From assembly GCA_009746045.1 (NCBI GenBank), contig RPFO01000766.1, positions 62,001 through 126,000 on the forward strand: a DNA stretch of 64,000 nt. The letters are read 5' to 3'. Numbering within the stretch: position 1 is the first letter of the stretch; the number at the start of each line of letters is the position of its first letter. The notes under the pieces were generated by a model. That model had not been told where the DNA came from. It saw nothing but the letters and a program-made list of their open reading frames with translations, and ran no database searches. This document shows positions 56,803 through 64,000 of the stretch, in pieces. This DNA is from Mesostigma viride. Its lineage: Eukaryota; Streptophyta; Mesostigmatophyceae; Mesostigmatales; Mesostigmataceae. A program made the position numbers and the translations under genes.

Positions 56803-57759
56803 GTGTACAATTGGTCGTGGCCCGCCATCTCCGTTACTAGCCGCGAGAAGACGCTGGCAGAACAGCTGAGGGGCGTGATCCTCCATCCCAGCAAGGGACA
56901 GCTTGCTGTGATAAAGATCTTGCTTGGTGGCTATGGCTCTCTGGGCGCTCTCAGGCTCCTTACTCACAACACAGAGCCGTTTGACCCTGCTCCCCTTGTC
57001 ATCCTTCCAGACATGGGGACAGGATTGGTGGATGCCAAGGACCTGCTGGGCGACTGCTATGACTCCAGCGACTCCGACGTTCGCATCGAGCGCACCCGCC
57101 TTGTCCTGCTGCCCTCCCTGTACCTCCTCCACGCTTCATCGATAAGGAATGATGAATGGATGTTTGACATGGTCGCGGGTCTTCTGAGGGGCATGGTGAA
57201 TTAGCGGGGGGGGGCACAGACAGTCAATTTTGTTTCTTCTGCAGCGGAGCCCCTGCGTCGAGATGAGTGGTGGACAAAGGATCACTCGAGCGCCATCAAC
57301 TCTTTCTTCCCAAGCAACTCGCACAATGCTTGGGTGCGGCGGGGGGCGCTCAAGCTGGACCACCTGACCCGGTCCCTGTGGCTGGCCGCCAAGGGGGATA
57401 CCGGGTCCAACGGGGCGCTGCTCGCCTCTGCCTGGGTTTTCTCTCAGGCGTACAAGTTCGCGGGGCTGCCGGCTGGCATCCTCTTTTTCTGCGAGATGAT
57501 GTTCCTATTCCGCGCCGGCGGATACTCGCGTCTGGAGTACGAGTGTCTTATGGACTTGTACAGGTCTGCGAGCAGGGGCTCCAGGTACGAAAGTCTGTAC
57601 CCCGCCTTCGAGGCCGCCAACAACCAGCCCCCCGCCTGGTCGGCCCCGGAGCTGACTCGCGAGGAGAGGCTGTACCGCGGCGGGTTGGCGTTCGCGGCAG
57701 TGCTGCTGAAGGTTCCTGCTAGGGACAGGCGCAGGCCTTGGATGAAGCTCTTCGCTTGA
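56803..57759 (+). CDS. viral protein interrupted by an in-frame TAG (or a 66-nt intron)
   Basis: One frame runs from a GTG at 56803 to TGA at 57759 with a single TAG at 57202-57204. Both halves look protein-like: EKTLAEQLRGVILHPSKGQL and IERTRLVLLPSLYLLHASSI before, then DEWWTKDHSSAINSFFPSNS and KFAGLPAGILFFCEMMFLF after. A GT at 57179 and a polypyrimidine-AG (TTTGTTTCTTCTGCAG) ending at 57244 would define a 66-nt, frame-preserving intron that removes the TAG. Upstream, an ATG at 56724 is one base out of frame and could be the original start. Function not recognised. Confidence 0.6.
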
Positions 57760-58394
57760 TGGCCAGGTGCGCCTGTAGGGCTTGGTTTTTCTGTATGGTG
57801 TTGTGTGTGGTGTTGCTCATGGACATAGAGGCGCTTTTGGATGGTCTGCCCACGTACGACTGCGGCCCGTTGGATGATGTTAGCAAGGCCCTGGAGATGC
57901 TAGTGGATCCCCGCATGACGGGGTGGGTGAATGTGGGCGAGGCGCGTGACGGGGTGGGTGAACGCCTTGAAACGCCTCCAAGCGCGGTCATCAAGTTCGA
58001 GATCACGACCACGTTTGCGCTCAACAACATCGGGGTGTTGGAGATCGATTCGCGCTCCGGGAAGTACGTGCACACTGTGCCAAAGCTGGCGTACAGCGAC
58101 ATCATACGAGACATCAGGGGTGACGCTGACATACGAGTCATGCTGGGGAATGGGGAATGCGACCCCAAGGGGCTAGCCGTCATCAACTGTCTCGGGCAGT
58201 ATGCAGACAAACACATCCGGGTCTACCTGGACCCAGAACACCTCCCGCAGACATTCAACATCACGTACACGTGCTACCTGTTGCGGGAAGACGTCCGCAA
58301 GTCTGTTCTAGCGGCGCCCGAAGTGTTCACCCGCACGCACATGTACAAGGACGGGGTGATTGTCTCCATTAATAGGCATGTTAAGGACGGGTGA
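57759..58394 (+). CDS. unrecognised viral protein, possibly beta-sandwich
   Basis: 211 residues from the ATG that overlaps the previous stop (TGATG), or 190 from MDIEALLDGLPTYD at 57823. The earlier start adds a hydrophobic stretch (AWFFCMVLCVVLLM). The body alternates strands and short helices (SAVIKFEITTTFALNN, GVLEIDSRSGKYV, HIRVYLDPEHL, FNITYTCYLL), which would suit a capsid-associated beta protein such as a penton or minor capsid component. That is an inference from pattern only. It is translationally coupled to the preceding gene. Confidence 0.55.
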   Translation: MARCACRAWFFCMVLCVVLLMDIEALLDGLPTYDCGPLDDVSKALEMLVDPRMTGWVNVGEARDGVGERLETPPSAVIKFEITTTFALNNIGVLEIDSRSGKYVHTVPKLAYSDIIRDIRGDADIRVMLGNGECDPKGLAVINCLGQYADKHIRVYLDPEHLPQTFNITYTCYLLREDVRKSVLAAPEVFTRTHMYKDGVIVSINRHVKDG

Positions 58395-58515
58395 TTGTGA
58401 GATGAATTAATGAAGCTTTATTAACACAGAGAATGCGCCATCTGTCAAGATAGGTGAGAAGTTTTTCTGCTAGGATGTAAACTCTTCCGCTCAATCAATG
58501 TATAGTAGCGCCGTC

Positions 58516-58893
58516 TCATTTTTGTGTGTACCACCCCAGCTGTCTCGGGAGTTCTTGCGCCATTTTGATGATGGCCTCCTGCGTATTCCTCCACCAGTCC
58601 TCCTTGCGCGCAATGGAATCAGGTGTCTCGGTGGTGGTGCCATCTGGCAGAACTTGGTAGGTCGAGAACATAGGTCGAGGCCTGGCCGCAACCCGCATGG
58701 TTCGGTTGAGGTCTGCCCTGTCTATAACGTCCAGCGCTCCCGGGATGGGCCACTGCGCCCTTTCTCGTCTCGCATCCGCCCGCCTTATCACGTCCAAGGC
58801 GCCAGATAAAGGCCATTTATGCGTGGACGCTTTGGTCTTGTGGGCACTACGCTTGCGGGAAGGCCTCTTTCGACCGTTCATGATCATCATCAC
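58516..58893 (-). CDS. small basic protein with internal duplication
   Basis: 125 residues. The N-terminal 25 are strongly basic. Two copies of a 21-residue unit follow (WPLSGALDVIRRAD and WPIPGALDVIDRAD), then a neutral C-terminal helix (QEAIIKMAQELPRQLGWY). A DNA- or capsid-binding role is plausible but unproven. It lies between two plus-strand genes. Confidence 0.55.
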   Translation of the reverse strand: MMMIMNGRKRPSRKRSAHKTKASTHKWPLSGALDVIRRADARRERAQWPIPGALDVIDRADLNRTMRVAARPRPMFSTYQVLPDGTTTETPDSIARKEDWWRNTQEAIIKMAQELPRQLGWYTQK

Positions 58894-58928
58894 TGATCAA
58901 AGATAAATCTCTTGGAATCGAGGAATGG

Positions 58929-59441
58929 ATGACAATGAGACGCGTGTACTTGATCGCCACCTTGGCCGCAATGCTGTTCCTGAGCTTGTTGCTGGCGGGG
59001 TGGGAAAGTGAAAAGCCCGAGACACTTTTCATGGCGCGCCCCCCGCCGTACGTGCAATCAAGACCGGAAGCGGCGGAGTCGCTGCTGGACACAGGCATGA
59101 ACGCACCCCCTCCAGTCGAGCAAGCGCCCCCAGCGGGCGACGAGCAGGCGCTCCCGGTTGTTTCAAAACGGCAGCAGAGGACAGACAAGGCGATGGTGAT
59201 AATATCGGACATCGTTCACCAGTCGTCGAACCCCCTCAACATGCTGGCGGACTCACTCACGTTTATGGGGCGATCCAACAGGGCCAGCCGGGCAGTCGAG
59301 AGAGTCGCTGATAAGATGAACAAGTGGAGCTACAAGCACAGCCTGGTCGGCACCATCATCCGATTGAAAAGGGACAAGAAGTTGAGCACAAAGTGCAAGT
59401 TCAAGAAGGCCTTCTCGTTCGGGAAGGCCAAGTGCGATTGA
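58929..59441 (+). CDS. signal-anchored viral protein
   Basis: 170 residues. The N-terminal signal anchor has arginines at 4-5 followed by a hydrophobic run (LIATLAAMLFLSLLLAG). Then come a Pro/Glu-rich linker and a compact basic C-terminal domain (KAMVIISDIVHQSSNPLNML, KMNKWSYKHSLVGTIIRL) ending in a Lys/Cys tail. A type II membrane protein of the virion is the simplest reading. Family not recognised. Confidence 0.6.
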   Translation: MTMRRVYLIATLAAMLFLSLLLAGWESEKPETLFMARPPPYVQSRPEAAESLLDTGMNAPPPVEQAPPAGDEQALPVVSKRQQRTDKAMVIISDIVHQSSNPLNMLADSLTFMGRSNRASRAVERVADKMNKWSYKHSLVGTIIRLKRDKKLSTKCKFKKAFSFGKAKCD

Positions 59442-59570
59442 CGGCTGGTCGTCTAGTCTTGGTGCTGGATGTGCCGTGTCCAGAAGAATGTTTGCGCTTT
59501 TTGCTAGTGGCTTCTCTCTTTTTATTCGCGTGCCGAATAGCAGCGGCCGAACCGTCCACGTAGATCTCCG

Positions 59571-60968
59571 TCACCCACTTTCAGCTTGTCGCCCCCGGAC
59601 TTGCGCGCTATCATCGCATCCCAGCAGACCTCGCTTTTCAATGCCCTCCCTTCCGTGAAAGTCGGTACCCCCGCAATGATGTGAGCTTTTCAATGCCCTC
59701 CCTTCCGTGAAAGTCGGTACCCCCGCAATGATGTGACGCAGTCGGTGAGACTTTATGAGATAGTTTGTGCCAGGCGGAAGAATAATCTCCGACTGCTCAC
59801 CTCCCGCGATCGGCCACATGGCCAACGCCGGTGTACCAGGCATGACATGGATGACCTTGAGACAACAATCGCTGGCGGCCCCCCATCCGGCGCTCATGTA
59901 CCTATTGAACAGGAAATTGATTGCGACCCCCGGGTTGACTGACACGGAGATCGGGAACGTGTTACTGTAAACGTCTCTGCGCCCCCTGATGGGCATGTAG
60001 TAGTCTTCTGTCACGCCCCTGTACACGATCATTTCCCTGTTCACCGCGGGCGCTTCCTGCAGAATCGTGAACATCTCCCGCGCGTACTCCTTGAGAACGT
60101 AGTCTTGAAGAAAGGTCAGATGCAGGTATTTGCACACCCACTTGGACAGTAGGAATATGATATCCATGAGGCGCTCGTCCAACCTCGCAATCATCGCGAT
60201 CACTTCCTTCCACCCCGCCATCTTTAATAACTCTCCCTCCAGCCTGTCAGCCACAACCAAGGCGACGTTAGGGTCGTCCGATCGCCTCGATAGGTGTGTT
60301 ATCAGAGCCGAACGCAACTCGGCGATATCCGCGCGCCGGCGACAGATCTTGTCCTGGTCGAGCTCGTGGAATGAAAAACCTTCCCCACCGCTTCTGGACA
60401 GCAACACGACACCTGGCCAGATTCCGGATTTGACCTCGTAAAAGGGGGTTGGGTATCCGTCCTCCTCGTCCTGTACTTCCACTTTTCTATCCGTCTCTAC
60501 TGCGCCCCATCCTCTATTGTTCGTGTACTTGTATCCGTCGCGCGTGTAGTCATATAGAAGGATCAACTGTAAAGGGGACAGTTCTCTCATGTACTTCAGA
60601 CAGTCGCGGTACCAATCCATATCGATGAGGTCGGAGATGGACCCTTTCACGTATCCGGGCATGGTCTGAAACACCGGGTCGAGGAGGTCGTGACGGAACG
60701 TTTTTATTTCCATGACGTCTGGCTCCCATTTGATGGGGTATGCGAGTTTGATGACCGATCTCTTATATATCAGTTCTCCTAGTCTGGGGAACTCCAGCGA
60801 AATCACGCCCGTCTCAAACACGGGCACGCGGTCGTATGGCGCGTCTTCTCGAGCCTCGCAGAACCGCTTGTGCGCTTGGTCAACGTACCTCAGCTCGCGT
60901 TCTTTCCTCAGTGCGTTAAACTTGTCTATCCACCGCTTCTTCAACTTTTCGGTTAGAGTCTTTTCCAT
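59571..60968 (-). CDS. ADP-ribosyltransferase-fold protein 1 (altered C-terminus)
   Basis: 465 residues. The C-terminal 150 match the ADPrib_exo_Tox/ART fold: YDYTRDGYKYTNN (early helix motif), MIVYRGV (NAD-binding Arg), FPISVSV (Ser motif), and GEQSEIILPPGTNYL (catalytic Glu in a Gln-x-Glu arrangement). It is predicted to transfer ADP-ribose from NAD to a protein or other target; the target is unknown. The N-terminal 300 residues are helical and partly alignable to the two following genes. A 52-bp tandem duplication (59633-59736) shifts the frame in the last 40 codons, so the C-terminus as written is not ancestral. It is the most divergent of the three. Confidence 0.75.
   Translation of the reverse strand: MEKTLTEKLKKRWIDKFNALRKERELRYVDQAHKRFCEAREDAPYDRVPVFETGVISLEFPRLGELIYKRSVIKLAYPIKWEPDVMEIKTFRHDLLDPVFQTMPGYVKGSISDLIDMDWYRDCLKYMRELSPLQLILLYDYTRDGYKYTNNRGWGAVETDRKVEVQDEEDGYPTPFYEVKSGIWPGVVLLSRSGGEGFSFHELDQDKICRRRADIAELRSALITHLSRRSDDPNVALVVADRLEGELLKMAGWKEVIAMIARLDERLMDIIFLLSKWVCKYLHLTFLQDYVLKEYAREMFTILQEAPAVNREMIVYRGVTEDYYMPIRGRRDVYSNTFPISVSVNPGVAINFLFNRYMSAGWGAASDCCLKVIHVMPGTPALAMWPIAGGEQSEIILPPGTNYLIKSHRLRHIIAGVPTFTEGRALKSSHHCGGTDFHGREGIEKRGLLGCDDSAQVRGRQAESG
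59633..59736. repeat. 52-bp perfect tandem duplication in ART gene 1
   Basis: Two identical copies of a unit starting GCTTTTCAATGCCCTCCC and ending GCAATGATGTGA, at 59633-59684 and 59685-59736. The unit length is not a multiple of three, so the second copy shifts the reading frame. Confidence 0.95.
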
Positions 60969-60999
60969 CGCGTCGGTTCCTGATACATGTACGCTTTTT

Positions 61000-62451
61000 T
61001 TATCTAGTTTTCGTCGTATTTATGGTGCGGGTTGTGCGCGCGGACAAGCCCGCGCTTGGGGGGGTAATCGCGTAAACGATTGCGACTTTTGAGCGTTTTC
61101 CCACCTTGCGATGGGGGACGGCGCAGTCGGTATTGCGATCAAACTTGTGGAGGCCGCTGTATAGAGCCTCGTCCTCGTCCTCGTCTTCGTTCTCCTCTGC
61201 CGCAATGTGTCCGCTGTTGTCCAAAAATTGCTTTACCTGGATGGAGTCGTGATAGAAAAATGTACCGGGTGGCAGTAGAACTTCGAATTCGTTGTCTTCC
61301 TGGCCCGAAAACGCGAACAACGGAAGGCAGCGAGACCCGGGGGCGATGTGAAGGACGATAGCGCAACACCTCGCCGTCCTCTCCTGAGCGGGCTGCATGA
61401 AACGGGTCGCGTGTTTCGGGTCAAAGCTGCTGGAAATGAATACCGGGTTGCGGTAGTACCTCCGAACGGGTTGAGTAAGAAAATACTCCGTTTTCGTCCC
61501 TCGGTAGGTGGTCATCGGTTTTGTGGTCCGCGGGGAGTTCATAATGAGAGCCTTGAGCTCTTTCACGTATCTTGGCTGAATCACGTCCGCCACGTACTCG
61601 TCTGCCAAAAGGCCCGCGATATAATTGACGAGCAAGAACTCGATGTCGGCAGGAAGATTCTTGTAGTTCTCCAGCAGATCGATGCACACATCGACATCAT
61701 GGCAGGACGAGAGATCCAAGTCCGCCGGCAAGGGGGGAATCCTAGTAGACATACGACGGTGGCGCAGGTAATATTTGACATTGTCCGAAAATACTTTATG
61801 CGCGCCTCTGCGGTTGATCAAGCCTTCGCGGTCCAGTCTCCGGAGGCCGCGCTCGCGAAATTCTCGTGCGAACTGGACCCACAGCGGATGATGGCGATTG
61901 GCGGGGTCAAGTAATCTGTTAGACTTGAAAAGTTGGCGATTGTACGCTATTACAGTCTCGCGGGGCGGTATCGCGTTCGAGTACTTGTCTCCTTCGTACG
62001 TGTACGACATGAGCATGTGCAAGTCCTCCATGGGAAGCTTGCTCAAGTACAAATTGCACTCCCGAAGCCACTTCCAGTCTATCATCTTCTCCGCGTCCCG
62101 CGAGATGTAACCGGGAAGTCCCTTTTCCCACGTGAGCAGCGAGCTTCCGTGAAAATCGAGCCTCAGATGGTGTACGCCAAACAGCCATCCCGGGGGTCTA
62201 ACAAGGGCCTTCAATTTCTCTACACTCGTGTCATGCCCCCTCCAGTTGATGCGGGCGTATGGAATGTGTAGGACGGAGTTAAATTTTACGAACGGAGGGG
62301 GGTTCACGTTTTCATTGCGGCACCACGCCCTGTGGTCCTCGTTCGCGTACCTCTCTCGCAACTCCTTGCGGACCCGCTCGACGCGCGCCTTCAGGCGTTC
62401 TCTTATTGGCGCCGATACGCGCTCTTGTATGAAGCGAGCCTCTTCTTCCAT
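61000..62451 (-). CDS. ADP-ribosyltransferase-fold protein 2
   Basis: About 483 residues from ATG 62451. It is close to protein 3 throughout: PIRERLKARVERVRKE, NEDHRAWC, NPPPFVKFN, WLRECNLYLSKLPMEDLHML, and SYTYEGDKYSNA. ART motifs are TTYRGTKTEYFLTQP (Arg), VFISSSF (Ser) and NEFEVLLPPGTFFYHD (Glu-x-Glu, the arrangement usual for arginine-specific enzymes). Near the C-terminus the paralogous sequence (AHNPHHKYDE) lies in another frame. A seven-C run around 61050, eight in the ancestral form, explains the shift, and the paralogous stop would be at 61004-61006. Likely a real gene with a slipped homopolymer or a sequencing error. Confidence 0.78.
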   Translation of the reverse strand: MEEEARFIQERVSAPIRERLKARVERVRKELRERYANEDHRAWCRNENVNPPPFVKFNSVLHIPYARINWRGHDTSVEKLKALVRPPGWLFGVHHLRLDFHGSSLLTWEKGLPGYISRDAEKMIDWKWLRECNLYLSKLPMEDLHMLMSYTYEGDKYSNAIPPRETVIAYNRQLFKSNRLLDPANRHHPLWVQFAREFRERGLRRLDREGLINRRGAHKVFSDNVKYYLRHRRMSTRIPPLPADLDLSSCHDVDVCIDLLENYKNLPADIEFLLVNYIAGLLADEYVADVIQPRYVKELKALIMNSPRTTKPMTTYRGTKTEYFLTQPVRRYYRNPVFISSSFDPKHATRFMQPAQERTARCCAIVLHIAPGSRCLPLFAFSGQEDNEFEVLLPPGTFFYHDSIQVKQFLDNSGHIAAEENEDEDEDEALYSGLHKFDRNTDCAVPHRKVGKRSKVAIVYAITPPSAGLSARTTRTINTTKTR

Positions 62452-62517
62452 TGGTATACACAATGCGCGTGAAAGTTTTTAAGTTCCTGAGCCCGGTTTT
62501 TTATTAGCAAGACTCGG

Positions 62518-64000
62518 CTAGTCTTCGTCGTATTTATGGTGCGGGTCGTGCGCGCGGACCAGCCCGCGCTTGGGGGGCGTCATCGCGTAAACGATTGCGA
62601 TCTTTGCCTTATCCTTTGCCTCCAGACTGGGACCGGCGCAGTCAATCTCGCGACCGAACTCGTGGAGACCGGCTTGCAGTCTGTTGTTGCGTGCAAGTTG
62701 CTTGATCTGGATGGAGTCGTGATAGAAAAAGGTACCAGGTGGCAGTATAATCTCGGCTTCGTTGTTCTTCACGTTTGAAAATGAGAACAACGGAAGGCAT
62801 CTAGACCCGGGGGTGATGTGAATGACCAGAGCGCAACACCTCGGCTTTTTAGTACCCGGTATTTTTTCTTCCATGAAACCGGCCGCGTGTCTTGGTCTCA
62901 GGCTGCTGGAAATAAACACGGGGTTGCGGTAGTACCTCCGAATGGGTTGAGTCAGAAAATACTCTGTTTTCGTCCCTCGGTAGGTGGTCATCTGCTTCGT
63001 CGTCCGCGGGGCGTTCATTACGAGCGCCGTGAGCTCTTTCTTGTATCTCGGCTGGATCACCTTTGAGACGTAGTCATCTAACAGGAAGCCGGCCAAATAG
63101 TTGACAAGCAAGAATTCGATGTCGGCAGGAAGCTTCTTGTAGTTATCTAGCAGATCAATGCACACGTCGATCTTATGGCAAGACGAGAGATCCAAGTCGG
63201 CCGGCAAAGGAGGAGACCGGAATTTTAGGTAACGCGTCACGTGATTCAGGAATTCTTCACTAGGGTAGGGGCAGTAAATTTTTTTTGCAAGTTTCAGGAC
63301 GCCGTGCTCGCGAAATTCCCGGGCGAACTGGACCCACATCACATGATGAAAATAGCCAGGTTCCTTGATACCCCGATTGCGGTAATATCTGTAATGTAGA
63401 TCTTCGATAGTGTCTTTGACTTGCTCGGGTGTCGCCCCTACCGCGTTTGCAAACGTGTCTCCTAACCACGTGTATGACAGGAGCATGTGCAAGTCCTCCC
63501 AGTGAAGCTTGCTCAAGTACAAATTGCACTCGTTGAGCCACTTCCAGTCTATCACACTGTCAGGGTCTTGTGAGATATAATCGGGAAGTTGCTTGGCCCA
63601 TGGTTGCAGGGAGCTCCCGTTGAGTTCCAGCTTCAAGCTGTATTTGTCAAACACCCATTCTGGGGGGGTTAGGAGGTCCCTCATTTTCTCTGCCATTGCC
63701 TTATCATTGTTATCATAGTCCTGCACCCAGGTCAGGGGGTGGGCGTACGGGATTTGCACGACAGCGTTCCACTTAACAAACGGAGGGGGGGTCACCTTTT
63801 CCCCCATGCACCACGCCCTGTGGGTCTCGTTCGCGTACCTTTTTTCCACCTCCTTCCGAATTCGGTCTACGTGCGCCTTCAGGCGTTCTCTTATAGGCGC
63901 GGATATTTTTGACTGTATAAATAGAGCCTGCTCCGAGCCGGACTCCTCCAGTGGTCCCGAAAGGTCATCATCTTCTGTGAGGTCAATAATACGCCTTTTT
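62518..64000 (-). CDS. ADP-ribosyltransferase-fold protein 3 (5' end beyond window)
   Basis: The frame stays open to the window edge at 64000 with no Met in the edge-proximal part, so the start is outside. Visible part: about 493 residues. It opens with RRIIDLTEDDDLSG, a SUMO-interacting-motif-like sequence with acidic tail. Then follow the shared helical region (PIRERLKAHVDRIRKE, NETHRAWC, WLNECNLYLSKLHWEDLHML), LSYTWLGDTFANA, and ART motifs TTYRGTKTEYFLTQP, VFISSSL and NEAEIILPPGTFFYHD. It ends normally (AHDPHHKYDED). This is the best-preserved copy of the trio and a usable template for judging breaks in the other two. Confidence 0.82.
   Translation of the reverse strand, partial: KRRIIDLTEDDDLSGPLEESGSEQALFIQSKISAPIRERLKAHVDRIRKEVEKRYANETHRAWCMGEKVTPPPFVKWNAVVQIPYAHPLTWVQDYDNNDKAMAEKMRDLLTPPEWVFDKYSLKLELNGSSLQPWAKQLPDYISQDPDSVIDWKWLNECNLYLSKLHWEDLHMLLSYTWLGDTFANAVGATPEQVKDTIEDLHYRYYRNRGIKEPGYFHHVMWVQFAREFREHGVLKLAKKIYCPYPSEEFLNHVTRYLKFRSPPLPADLDLSSCHKIDVCIDLLDNYKKLPADIEFLLVNYLAGFLLDDYVSKVIQPRYKKELTALVMNAPRTTKQMTTYRGTKTEYFLTQPIRRYYRNPVFISSSLRPRHAAGFMEEKIPGTKKPRCCALVIHITPGSRCLPLFSFSNVKNNEAEIILPPGTFFYHDSIQIKQLARNNRLQAGLHEFGREIDCAGPSLEAKDKAKIAIVYAMTPPKRGLVRAHDPHHKYDED

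Overview
The window looks like a piece of a green algal (chlorophyte) nuclear chromosome that carries an endogenous DNA virus. This is inferred from the gene models, not from a database search. Host signs on the left are genes split by many GT-AG introns, introns packed with minisatellites, a probable chloroplast-type transit peptide on a cysteine desulfurase or selenocysteine lyase, and non-LTR retroelements with (TTAA)n tails.

Layout. (1) About 0.6-18.3 kb, minus strand: one very long multi-exon gene for a FUSC-type (aromatic-acid-exporter-like) membrane protein. Its introns hold most of the tandem repeats. (2) 19.8-23.3 kb, plus strand: a four-exon PLP-dependent cysteine desulfurase/selenocysteine lyase with a 0.67-kb hexamer satellite in intron 3. 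(3) 23.7-36.2 kb: a MITE-like element, an unrecognised intronless gene (25.0-26.2 kb), a secreted or lumenal sulfotransferase-like gene (27.9-28.75 kb), dispersed repeats, a decayed ORF1-only LINE (31.3-33.3 kb) and an unrecognised split gene (34.5-35.9 kb). (4) 36.19-41.05 kb: a nearly perfect 4.86-kb palindrome without spacer. Each arm carries two paralogous coding segments that can also be read as two exons of one gene. (5) 41.0-64.0 kb: an intron-poor, GC-rich, densely packed viral block.

The viral block encodes two Nucleocytoviricota-type double jelly-roll major capsid proteins (one frameshifted, one lacking the first half), an A32-like genome-packaging ATPase, a JAB/MPN metalloprotease-like protein, an NCLDV-conserved IPxWN-like protein, a pair of paralogous proteins with arginine-rich tails, several membrane or proline-rich virion candidates, an F-box-like protein and three tandem ADP-ribosyltransferase-fold proteins. 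The last of these runs off the window. No DNA polymerase, helicase or RNA polymerase is visible, so it could be part of a giant-virus insertion or a small NCLDV relative such as a mriyavirus-like genome.

The virus is chromosomal rather than free. A 2-kb retroelement of the same family as the host-side copy at 31 kb is inserted a few codons into one viral gene with an 8-bp target-site duplication. Several other viral genes carry single-base frameshifts, an in-frame stop or a short tandem duplication. Some lie in homopolymer runs and may be sequencing errors. Together they suggest an element that is decaying or only partly intact.

Positions of exons are read by eye from splice consensus and protein continuity and may be off by a few bases.
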